From Harmothoe impar (lineage: Eukaryota > Annelida > Polychaeta > Phyllodocida > Polynoidae): DNA of 64,000 nucleotides. The DNA lies in NCBI GenBank assembly GCA_947462335.1, contig OX381715.1, positions 41,330,650 to 41,394,649 of the forward strand, in the 5' to 3' direction. Position numbers and translations under genes: made by a program. This document shows, in pieces, positions 56,057 through 64,000 of the stretch. Within the stretch, counting starts at the first letter, position 1, and each line of letters starts with the position of its first letter. Below the pieces are notes generated by a model that saw only the letters and a list, made by a program, of their open reading frames with translations, searched no databases and was not told where the DNA came from.

Positions 56057-56066
56057 CTAGTTTTCC
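56057..56066 (-). promoter_or_regulatory. Candidate -1 frameshift site at the gag stop
   Basis: On the - strand the heptamer GGAAAAC (56066-56060) is followed directly by the gag stop TAG. The pol frame is -1 relative to gag and open across this point. The A-site codon AAC would re-pair well on AAA, the P-site only partly (GAA to GGA). It is a plausible but non-canonical slip site. Confidence 0.45.
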
Positions 56067-58162
56067 GTTTTCTTCTCTTCAGGCTTGGGTACCGGCTTTT
56101 CAGCTGGGCATTCTGCAGCAAAGTGTCCCAGGACCTGACACCTGTAACACTTCCTAGTGGTCTTGTCCACTCTCGGCTTCGAATTCCTCCCTGTTGATTG
56201 CTGGTTTCCAGACATCAAGTCAGTCAACCTTAACAGAAGTTCTTCCATAGAACTGGGAGTTGAGGAAGTAGTCGAAGGTGCGCTTGTAACTCCTGGGGTC
56301 ACAGGTGGTGTTTTCCTGTCGGCCTTCGGATAGCGCTTCGAATTCGAATTGGAATAAGATTTGCCGCTGTTCTTTTGAGCAACTGCGCCAATCTCCTCCT
56401 CCCTTCCAGAATCACCTTCCTCTGTATCAGAGGCTGGTGGGTCTTGCACCACACTGGAAGTTCTCGAAAGTACTCTCGAAGATAGCAGATGCCGTTTCCT
56501 GTCATAGTCTTCTATGGCCATGAACAAATCAGTGAGAGAAGTTCCAGCTTTCCAACTATCACATGCAGCGGTCCGTTCATCAGAATCCCTTAATCCTTCA
56601 ATGAATTGCGAGAACAAATCATCTAGGAACTGTGGGTCATCTAATTGCCATCTTGGTCTAGCCCTTTGCAAGAGAGATTGCAATTCTAGACCGAACACAC
56701 GGTGCGACTCGTTTGGCTTTTGAGTCCGTTTCCGGAACAATCGAAGCGGGTCTTCATTACCCACATTACCTATCAGGTAACTGGCGCATTCCACCAATTG
56801 GGTAAACGATCCGGCACCATGCATCGTTCTCCATCTCGAAACAGCTAGCTTGCCTGGGCCATTTCTCAATGCCCGTAAAAGCTCGTCCAACGATTCCTCT
56901 TCTGACCATCGATTATACCTCATATCGTCCATGAAGTCTGCGAACCAGTCCTGCCATGGCTGTCTTCCTGTGAACGGACTCGGAGTGCTTGCAGTGCGTC
57001 TAGCAGCGTTGTGGTTGTCCCTGTGCAACAGAAACGACTGCTCGATGCTCCAGTCGACGATATCGGCATTATCAGCTTGTCTGCTAACACAGTCCACTCC
57101 CATCTCAGCAATGCAGGGGTTCGTGTCGTAAATCAATTTCATCCCAGGGGACATCGATTCGCGGCGAGATACTCGTCTACCAGCATGTGTAGGAGATCTC
57201 CCTGGCCTCCTTGAGGGCCCACTCAAACGTTCATTCGGATCAGATCTCGAAGATCTCTCATTCGAACCCGTACGGCTCGGTCTCTCTCGAGAGCTGGAAC
57301 GACTGGGAGAGTTCGAATGGTCGTCATTATACGACGTTGGGCGTTGGTCACGCCGTGAAGGTCTTCCATCCAGATCCCCTGTATCAATGGTCACTCGTTT
57401 TGGTCTCCCTCCGGTTGAGGTAGAGGCACTACCCCCACCAGTTGATGAGTTGTATATGCCACCACTGACATGATCGAACCCTGAATGGCCACCTCGAGTT
57501 GCCTCTTCATCTCGTTTCTTCTGTAAATCTTCCACCTCCCTGATCAGCCGATCCTTTTCGTCCATCATCGCCTTGGTAGCTTCTCGGATCGTATCATGGA
57601 GCTCGTCCGAATCATGTATGGTCTTATCTTGACGTTGTTCTAGAGATTCAGTACGTCGCCGCAAGACATTCTGTTGATGAGCGAACTGGTTTTCCATATG
57701 TTCCAGTTCCGCCTTCGTTGTGTCTAAGCGGTTCTGTTTCTCTCTTGTTGCCCCTTCTAGATCTTCATTCTTGTTCCGAAGCTGTACCAACCGATGACTC
57801 AAAGCTTCAAACTCTTCATTCATCCTGTCCATCTCTGCAATCCTTGCTCCTTCGAAACGATTCTTCTCCTCTTCGAAATGACGACGTGTCACTTCCTGTC
57901 GCTGGTGTCGTTCAGCATGCAGCATGCTCATGCCTTGTGTTGGCATAGGAGCAATGTGTCTCTTCGAACCACCAGTTTCAAACAAAGAATCATCTAGGTT
58001 TGACCCCAGATCTTTTCGAATAGAATCAGGATTGCCTCTCCTTGGTTCTGGTGTAGAACTCGAACGGTTTGGCCCATAATGTTTCTCAAGGGCTGCTACC
58101 ACCTCCGGATCTGGACTCGAAATAGGATGAAGGGACGCTCCACCCTTTGCCTGTTCAGCCAT
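56057..58162 (-). CDS. Gypsy Gag polyprotein
   Basis: 701 residues from the first ATG (58162). An upstream open stretch overlapping the primer-binding site has no ATG and is discarded. Residues of about 90-215 are strongly charged with heptad character (around RMNEEFEALSHRLVQLRNK and EKDRLIREVEDLQKK), a likely coiled coil. A Ser/Arg-rich segment follows (about 255-340). The capsid-like part is at about 390-560, with PWQDWFADFMDDMRYNRW and 'LLRALRNGPGKLAVSRW'. Near the C terminus is a CCHC zinc knuckle, CYRCQVLGHFAAEC (C-X2-C-X4-H-X4-C). The protein would package element RNA. It ends at TAG 56057-56059, where the pol frame is -1 and already open. Confidence 0.93.
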   Translation of the reverse strand: MAEQAKGGASLHPISSPDPEVVAALEKHYGPNRSSSTPEPRRGNPDSIRKDLGSNLDDSLFETGGSKRHIAPMPTQGMSMLHAERHQRQEVTRRHFEEEKNRFEGARIAEMDRMNEEFEALSHRLVQLRNKNEDLEGATREKQNRLDTTKAELEHMENQFAHQQNVLRRRTESLEQRQDKTIHDSDELHDTIREATKAMMDEKDRLIREVEDLQKKRDEEATRGGHSGFDHVSGGIYNSSTGGGSASTSTGGRPKRVTIDTGDLDGRPSRRDQRPTSYNDDHSNSPSRSSSRERPSRTGSNERSSRSDPNERLSGPSRRPGRSPTHAGRRVSRRESMSPGMKLIYDTNPCIAEMGVDCVSRQADNADIVDWSIEQSFLLHRDNHNAARRTASTPSPFTGRQPWQDWFADFMDDMRYNRWSEEESLDELLRALRNGPGKLAVSRWRTMHGAGSFTQLVECASYLIGNVGNEDPLRLFRKRTQKPNESHRVFGLELQSLLQRARPRWQLDDPQFLDDLFSQFIEGLRDSDERTAACDSWKAGTSLTDLFMAIEDYDRKRHLLSSRVLSRTSSVVQDPPASDTEEGDSGREEEIGAVAQKNSGKSYSNSNSKRYPKADRKTPPVTPGVTSAPSTTSSTPSSMEELLLRLTDLMSGNQQSTGRNSKPRVDKTTRKCYRCQVLGHFAAECPAEKPVPKPEEKKTEN

Positions 58163-58204
58163 GTTAACCCAACTGACTGTGCTATTCTGTGTTTCACCCG
58201 AACT

Positions 58205-58217
58205 GGTCACGGCACCA
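58205..58217 (-). other. Primer-binding site, tRNA-His type
   Basis: One base after the 5' LTR, the - strand reads TGGTGCCGTGACC. Its complement GGTCACGGCACCA is what the 3' end of a eukaryotic tRNA-His gives (acceptor strand UCACGGC, discriminator, CCA). The match ends after 13 bases. Confidence 0.75.
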
Positions 58218-58218
58218 A

Positions 58219-58739
58219 TGTAGGGGTTTCATATGCGTACAACACGAACACAGGTTCCAAATTCGGTTTGAATGCAACAGGTCTTTATTCGATCACAGCC
58301 TCAAAAGTACACGAAGGTTTTCCACTCGGTTCACTTGGTCTTTCAACCATTCGAAGACACACAGGATTCTATCGATAGTTCGAAGCATTAGCGATACCGG
58401 ACAGTTAAGCTCTGTGCCAGCATGGCTGGTGCAGAGTCCATAACGTGGGAGGGGTGTAGGTGCCCCTGTCAAAGCGAAGGTACGAAAGGTGCGGGTCAGA
58501 GCTCGTCCTAGGACTAACTGGTGAGGTAGCCAACCTCGGCCTCTTATATACCCTGAGCGCGGACCAAGCAGTGTCGACGTGGCACTCCTCCGTAGCGCCG
58601 TCTGGAGTGCCCTGCCCGGCTCCGCTACCGGATATCCGAAAGGACATGGCTCAGGTGTTGCCACCTAGTGTCCGTTGGAGGCACTTACCGCTCTGACTCC
58701 ACGGACCTTATATGTACACGTATTATTCGTGCCCCTACA
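58219..58739 (-). promoter_or_regulatory. 5' LTR and promoter of the Gypsy element
   Basis: 521 bp, same ends and signals as the 3' LTR. TATATAAG on the - strand lies at about 58543-58550, so transcription should start roughly 25-30 bases further on, near 58515. AATAAA is at 58284-58289. Confidence 0.95.
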
Positions 58740-61019
58740 AGAGCAACACATTTTAGCATTGGCAAGGGTAGTCACACACTGAGCAACTGTACCCCTATAG
58801 GGCAGCCTAGAGAGCTGGTCAGCTAATATGTTATCCCAATATAGCTCCCTCAGCCATTCCATACATAGGCGGTTCTTACTCCTCCCAGAATTTACCATTG
58901 CCAAGACTTGCATATTGTCTCTTACCACATTTAGAACAGAATTAGGGAAAAACCTGCACCAGCGCTTTAGACCCACCAGCACGGGCCAAAGTTCATACAC
59001 ATTGATATTACCCTCATGTACCCGGATATTGTCCATTTGGGGGGCAAATTCCTCATGGCTAGAACTAATGCCCTTAACAGAGTACCCCTCCCAGGTCCCG
59101 AAAAAATAGTCAGCGCCCATCCAGGCACGGAAACCCCTCTTAGACACATCAGAGACCATGGGCAAGTTCACCACCCTTTTTCTAATTAGGGCCTTACAAT
59201 TAAAAATTTCACAAAATTGCCTCCACCATTGAAGATCCTTTCTGGTTTCATTGTTAAGGTAAATAGCTCTGCCCGGCCTGACAGCGGCACACAGGTCATG
59301 AAGGCGACGACTGAACGTCCTCCCACCCCTCACTATATGAGAGCAGAAGCTCATTAACCCACCTATCTGTTGCAGTCTCTTCTTAGACACATACCTCATG
59401 TTTAAAGTATCGTCCAAGGCAGTCTTCAACTTAACGACTTTTTCATGTGGTAGGGTGAGCGGCATTTTCACTGAGTCTATAGTGATACCCAAGAAGGTGG
59501 TTATTTGGCTAGGAGTGGTAACCTTATTAGCTGAAACCTGGAAGCCTAAATACTGCATGAGTTCAATCAACAGATCCCTCTGCCTCAGGCACTCGGCCTG
59601 CGACCTCGCCAATATAATGAAGTCGTCTAAATAATTAACTACTATATCCACGCCATACCCCCTGGCTATTAGCACTATGAATTCTGAAATAGCATTAAAA
59701 ATATTAGGGGCGCAACGCAGGCCAAAGCTGAGACGGTTGTTCACAAAATACTTCAAACCCCCGCCTTGATCCCAAGCGAACCCCTGGAACTCAGCATGTG
59801 GTGCAAAAACATTCACCGAGCGATAGGCTGATTTGAGGTCGACTACTGCCATGTACATACCCTCCTCCAGTACCTCAGTCACTGTCTTAACTGAATTATA
59901 CGAGAATGGTACATAAGTGTCCAACATATAATTATTAATAGCCTTGTACCTGGGCATGGAGCAGTCGGTGATAGGCCTTAGTTTCCCATTCGACTTCTCT
60001 ACCCCGCCCATGGCATGTACACACCGTGGGGGCTCCCCCACCTGGGTGACCAACTCACCCCTGACTTCTTCTGCAATAATTTCACACATTTCCCTATGGA
60101 AATTACCTTCCAAAATAGTCTTATAATTACTACAATTATACCTAGTATCACAGGAGTCATCAACTATCTTAAAGCCCTGGAGGACACCCTCCCATACAAA
60201 TTTGGCCTTATCTGGTTTGCCCTTAAATACATTAGCTGCCCCGGAGATGAAGCTAGCAAACCTACATGGCATGAGTTGGGCCTTAACCCTGCCCACCCTG
60301 TGGGAACATACACAGGTGCCCTGCAGGCAATCACTGAAAACATCAACATCTGGCATATCACCCTTACCCTCAATAGAGTACAGAAGAGCCCTGTCATGCT
60401 GGCTGGTCGACAGGGGATCAATAACCACATTAGCCATAGCCTGGCGCAAAGGGGCGATTTCATATGCTACTATGTTACTTATACTACTCACACGCCCCCC
60501 GCAGCCGCCAGTAGCGACCCGCGGCACAAATTCAGGACTGAGCGGGTTGAGGACATGCCCCACCCCTACAAATAAGTCGTGTGAGCTGCTCTGAGCAGGA
60601 AGAAAAGGTGGCGCCCTAGGGTTCAGTTTGGAATCAAACCCGGTACCAAAGGCATTAACATGCCCCACCCTTAAAGTTAGATTATGTGAGCTGCTCTGAG
60701 CAGGAACAAAGGGACTCACCCTAGGGTTTAAACTGGTGTCATAACCGGTACACACATGGTCAAAGGCATTAACATAGCCAACTGGCACAAAAACATCACT
60801 ACAAGGATTCAATTCAGACCTAAGACCATAGGTACCAACCAACACTTTACCCTCATCCCGAGGGTCGTCAGAGGAGGTGATGGAACAGGGAAAATTCAAA
60901 TTTTTGACACCAACTACCCTGTCCCCCGCCCGGAGCCCCCTACTTAGCAGGCTTATCTCCCCCAGGGCATGAAGCGGCCCCATGAGAAGAGGCCCTGCAG
61001 AACATGCACTGGTGTGCAT
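58740..61019 (-). pseudogene. RT/RNase H of the second DIRS/Ngaro-type element, 3' end cut by the Gypsy insertion
   Basis: About 760 residues of element sequence. The annotated frame runs on into the LTR (to 58665), where the last 24 or so residues are foreign. The N-terminal 230 residues overlap the gag end or are a linker with imperfect repeats ('VGHVNAFGTGFDSKLNPR'). The RT shows 'GKLRPITDCSMPRYKAIN', 'YMAVVDLKSAYRSVN', 'NRLSFGLRCAPNIFNAI' and 'VVNYLDDFIILAR' (YLDD about residue 461). RNase H-like sequence follows, with 'VYELWPVLVGLKRW', 'VVRDNMQVLAM' and 'ILADQLSRLP'. The frame is otherwise intact. The original stop, as a TGA, lies just beyond the insertion at 46243-46245 on the - strand. 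Confidence 0.87.
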
Positions 61020-61923
61020 ACTTGCATCCTACTACCTTGCATCCATCCTTCTTATTGAAGGCGAAGCAGGGCCTCTTCTCTGAGGACGACCCAGACCCCG
61101 AGGGAGCCTTCCTCTCAGATTTACCCTTAACAGTGATAGAGTCGTAACTGAAATACCTCAAAACATCCGACCCTTTTACCTGGCCAAAGACACTAAGGCC
61201 CTCCATATTGGCCCTAGATTTAATGGCCCTATCATATGTAATCAGGGCCGAGGGTTTGTAGATCTTTGTCATGGCCTTCTCACACAAAATTTCGGCATGA
61301 TCCAAAACCCCGATAATATCCTTAACCTCATGCCCCTGCTCTAACAACACAATTACGGTTCTCACACTGGCAAGCAAAAGGGCCTCTACTGAGTCAAGTC
61401 TAGAATCTCTAGAAATAAAGTCCTTTTGATAATAGGGTCTGTCATCTTTACCTCTTGGCTTTGTAGTGGTGGGTGACGACCATCTAGCAGCAGGTGAGGA
61501 CCCTCAGGACGACAACCTCGAGTGCTGGCGACTACCAGAGGACGACCTGTGATGCCCTGACCTCGAGCGACGATCAGATGACCAGTGGATCCTCGGGGGT
61601 GGGCTCTGGCAGCGGCGGCTCCTCGAGACACGTCCCAGGTCCTCCACAGCTCCCCCCTCGGCCTGAGGGCGCCCTCGGGATGACTGACGACCCTCTTGTG
61701 ACGATACAGCTGACTGACGACCCTCCAGTGACGACTGGACACTGGACAGCACCGAAGATATCCTCGTCAGAGTCCCCTCCATCGAGACGACCCTCCCCTC
61801 GAGATTATCCACTGAGGAGACGAGCTGAGCATCAACAAGAGGCATTGCGGCGCATGCCGGTTGGTCAGGAGTTGAAGATCCCTTTCTTGCTTTTGCTGGC
61901 GACCTCTTCTTGGCTCTCGGCAT
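60940..61923 (-). pseudogene. Gag-like ORF of the second DIRS/Ngaro-type element, one nonsense codon
   Basis: Starts ATG 61923 (PRAKKRSPAKARKG, basic). A heptad-like stretch follows (VSSVDNLEGRVVSMEGTL), then a Ser/Arg-rich part ending at TGA 61504-61506. The same frame continues without other breaks (GSSPAARWSSPTTTKPRG ... RDSRLDSVEALLLASVRTV) to the zinc motifs, C-X8-C-X4-C-X3-H followed by C-X2-C-X4-H-X4-C (CFAFNKKDGC ... CMFCRASSHGAASC). TGA here could stem from CGA by CpG decay, which is an inference. The end overlaps the RT frame. The same tandem CCCH + CCHC motif pair is in 26861-28243. Confidence 0.8.
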
Positions 61924-62272
61924 CTTGCAAACAATTGTAATCCGCTATAAATCTTGAGAACAGTGTCGCAGGTTCCTGCTCTGACGGATGGGAATCAACA
62001 ACTGTTTGAATCGCCGCCCGGAGTGCCCTTTAATAGTGACGTGACAACACTTGGAGTGGTTGCTAAGAGACGTGACGTCAGCGCCGCCGGCGCGCTACCT
62101 CTCGGGGAGAGCAGGAACCAGCAAGCGCGACTGGGGCGCCACCTTCTCGGCCTGGGCAGGAACCTACCGCCGCGGCCTGCCACGCCCACTTCTCTGGAAT
62201 TATACTAGCATAGGTTTATACGGTGTATATACAGAAAAACACTGGTACAAGTGGTACAACATACATACATAC

Positions 62273-62540
62273 CCTAAGGCTGTGTGGGACAGCATGTTTG
62301 CCACGCAGTATCATCTTTGAGCAGGTCGCCACGTAACTTTTGACCAGTATCCTGCACACCTCTTTACTCAGCCTGTACCGGGCGATAAACTTCTTGTCAG
62401 AATACCTGGTGAAGGGGTCAACTCGCTGGAAGTACTTTTTTGAGAAAAGTTTAACTTTTATTTGCCAAGTTTTCTGTCCATCGTTGAGATTAAAATTATG
62501 TGGATCGTCATTCAGTACAATTGATAACTGAGTAGCACAG
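62273..62540 (-). pseudogene. HARBI1-like gene, exon 1 (5' limit uncertain)
   Basis: The donor AGG|GTATGT is at 62272. Upstream, the frame reads FQRVDPFTRYSDKKFIARYR, then LSKEVCRILVKSYV and GKHAVPHSLR, the N-terminal region of HARBI1-like transposases (the 'F...Y.LS' helical part before 'LTALRYFATG'). It joins in phase 0 to exon 2 at 44809, producing a continuous match over the join. The frame is open back to 62773, but similarity is only clear to about 62440, and an acceptor-like 'ttgattag' near 62555 hints at a further intron. The intron after it holds both retroelements. Confidence 0.78.
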
Positions 62541-62773
62541 GCTGCTTGAAGCCTAATCAAAATACAATTTATAACCATATATGAACGAGATTCTTCATGT
62601 AATATAAAGTACCGGTACGACGATTTGTGTAATAAGTTTACATGGCAAAGAAAAGACGATGAACCCGTCAGTAGAACTGTTGTGTGGGTACAACGTGAGA
62701 AAAGGTTTCTTGTAAATACAGTCTTGTAAAAATAACAGTTACATTCAGCAAGATTGGCGAGTTGATTTTTCAT

Positions 62774-62907
62774 GTAAATATTTAAAGTCTTGAGACATAA
62801 TGATTAAAGGACCTAAAGTCCAAAAGGAAAAAAAAAGAAAAAAAAAGAAAGATAAGTTTAAATCACCCGATCTACCGTATCAAATTTGTAAAGTCAAGAT
62901 ACACTCA
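62774..62907 (-). other. 3' flank of the LINE fragment
   Basis: On the - strand the stop is followed by about 60 bases and then an imperfect poly-T/C tract (62828-62850, 'gaaaaaaaaagaaaaaaaaag' type on +). No poly(A) tail in the expected orientation was seen, so the true LINE end is unclear. Confidence 0.45.
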
Positions 62908-64000
62908 TTATTTCGGGATGGTATCACACATACATTGCTTAGCCAGACTCTTAAACTCAGTAAATTCTGTAATATCTCTAGCATCAGGATCGAGTGCGTT
63001 CCACAATTGTGCACATGTTACCTGGGGTGAGTTCTCAAAGGCTGTAGAGTGAATTATTGGGTAATAAAGGACTGGACTAGAATTAAATCTTGTCTGCCTT
63101 ACAATAGTTTTACAATGCTTTGGCAGTTGTGCTAGTTTAAAGGATAGCAGTTTAGCATGATACACACGTCTTTCATTGAGCAAAGGAAGCCTAGCGAGCT
63201 TATGAACATCATCTGTGGGAAATAATAAATGTAAATCGAAACATATCTTAAGGCACTTGTTCTGACAACGCTGCAGTTCTCGTAATATATCTTCATTAGT
63301 ATTCATATACAATATGTCAGCATAATCTATTACAGGCAAGAGATGAGTAATATAAACCTGTCGTAGCACCTCATTTGGCATACAGTTTTTGACTTTGTTA
63401 AGTAAAAGTTTCTTGAAATTAATGTTCTTTATAAGACCTCTAACATGAAGAGCAAAACTAAGCTCCTCGTCAACAGTGACACCAAGGTACTTGTACGATT
63501 TGACATTCAGGAGAAGTTTATTGTTTAAATAAATTTCAGGTTTGGGGAGTCTTTTGAGTTTTATTTTTGAAGCAAAAGTCATGATTTTAGTTTTAGATTC
63601 ATTTATAGTTAATTTATTAATTGAAGTCCATTCATAAAAAGAGGCTAAAGCTAGGGTCAAATCTCTTGAGAGTGCCTGAAAATTATTACCGGTAACATAA
63701 AGTACAGAGTCATCTGCGTACAGCATAGTTTTGTGCCTATTATCTAAGGAAATACAATCATTTATATATAATAAAAAGAACAAAGGGCCTAATATTGATC
63801 CCTGTGGAACGCCACAGGTAAGGGGAATTGTGCTAGATTTAATATGATTTGCCACAGTGCATTGTTGACGAACAGATAAATAGTTTTCAATTAACGTTAA
63901 ACACCTATTTCGAATACCGTACATTTCTAGTTTTTTCAATAAAATTAAGTAATTTACACTGTCGAATGCCTTTTTAATGTTGATAAAGGCTGCCAAACAA
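62908..64000 (-). pseudogene. Non-LTR retrotransposon reverse transcriptase, 3' part, cut by the window edge
   Basis: 362 residues visible without a break, the frame continuing beyond the window. RT motifs are clear: 'FINIKKAFDSVNY' (catalytic Asp of motif A in the usual D-h-KKAFDSV form, with Asn in place of the first Asp), 'CGVPQGSILGPLFFLLYIND', 'TMLYADDSVLY' with the YADD box, and 'NESKTKIMTF'. A thumb part (YKYLGVTVDEELSF) and a C-terminal part (LLPVIDYADILYMN, then ARLPLLNERRVYHAKLL) follow. These fit CR1/Jockey-like LINEs. The endonuclease would be outside the window. The motif A Asn may reduce activity; the adjacent 'FD' Asp needs comparing with relatives. It lies 135 bp from the HARBI1-like open frame. 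Confidence 0.87.

Larger units (their letters stand above)
46253..58739 (-). mobile_element. Complete young Gypsy (Ty3-type) LTR retrotransposon
   Basis: 12,487 bp. It is bounded by two 521-bp LTRs and an AGAG target-site duplication (46249-46252 and 58740-58743). On the - strand the order is 5' LTR, PBS, gag, pol (PR-RT-RH-IN, the Gypsy order), ORF3, a purine-rich tract and 3' LTR. Only two differences were seen between the LTRs (46669/58635 and 46694/58660), about 0.4%, so the insertion is recent. All three ORFs are uninterrupted. It splits a DIRS/Ngaro-type element between its RNase H and recombinase. Confidence 0.96.
45200..62210 (-). mobile_element. Second DIRS/Ngaro-type element, split by a Gypsy insertion
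   Basis: On the - strand the order is gag (61923-60940), RT/RNase H (61019 to 58740), then, after the 12.5-kb Gypsy element, the tyrosine recombinase (46252-45295). Removing 46253-58739 and one AGAG copy brings the RNase H frame and recombinase frame next to each other, a few bases apart, as expected in the order. The 5' side (61924-62205) is GC-rich and may hold its promoter. I could not identify the terminal repeats, so the outer limits are approximate. It lies wholly in the first intron of the HARBI1-like gene. Confidence 0.8.

Overview
This is eukaryotic, metazoan-type genomic DNA: about 40% GC by eye, long AT-rich non-coding stretches, introns, and no bacterial gene organisation. An invertebrate is the best guess from the mix of DIRS/Ngaro-type tyrosine-recombinase retrotransposons, a Gypsy element, a HARBI1-like gene with introns and a CR1/Jockey-type LINE; the species cannot be named from the sequence. 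I found no convincing ordinary host gene. Almost every recognisable coding region belongs to a mobile element.

Layout. 1-12 kb: non-coding, with C-rich tracts, a 21-bp minisatellite, tandem duplications and several copies of a fold-back MITE with TTAA flanks. 12.0-17.9 kb: a nearly complete DIRS/Ngaro-type element on the + strand (gag, RT/RNase H with one frameshift, tyrosine recombinase), bounded by inverted repeats and also carrying split direct repeats. 18-26 kb: more MITEs, including a hAT-type MITE with an exact TSD, and tRNA-like B-box repeats. 26.9-28.2 kb: an intact stand-alone DIRS-type gag ORF. 28-43 kb: non-coding but rich in structure: a 22-copy palindromic array at 30.1-30.7 kb, a fold-back element at 37.5 kb, a minisatellite at 38.2-38.5 kb and a near-perfect 88-bp-arm hairpin at 39.1 kb.

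43.7-62.8 kb is a three-level nest, all on the - strand. The outer layer is a HARBI1-like (PIF/Harbinger) transposase gene with four recognisable exons. Its first recognisable intron, about 17.5 kb long, contains a second DIRS/Ngaro-type element (gag, RT/RNase H, tyrosine recombinase; decayed by two nonsense codons and one frameshift). That element is itself split at the RT/YR junction by a complete young 12.5-kb Gypsy LTR retrotransposon (521-bp LTRs with two differences, AGAG TSD, tRNA-His-type PBS, gag, pol, and a large extra ORF in the env position). The HARBI1-like reading frame has a stop codon exactly where the catalytic glutamate is expected. 62.9-64 kb: the 3' part of a LINE reverse transcriptase running off the window.

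The most unusual items are the nest, the third Gypsy ORF (zinc-finger-like and coiled-coil, no membrane segment), the mixed repeat architecture of the 12-18 kb element, and the two large palindromic structures at 30.1 and 39.1 kb.
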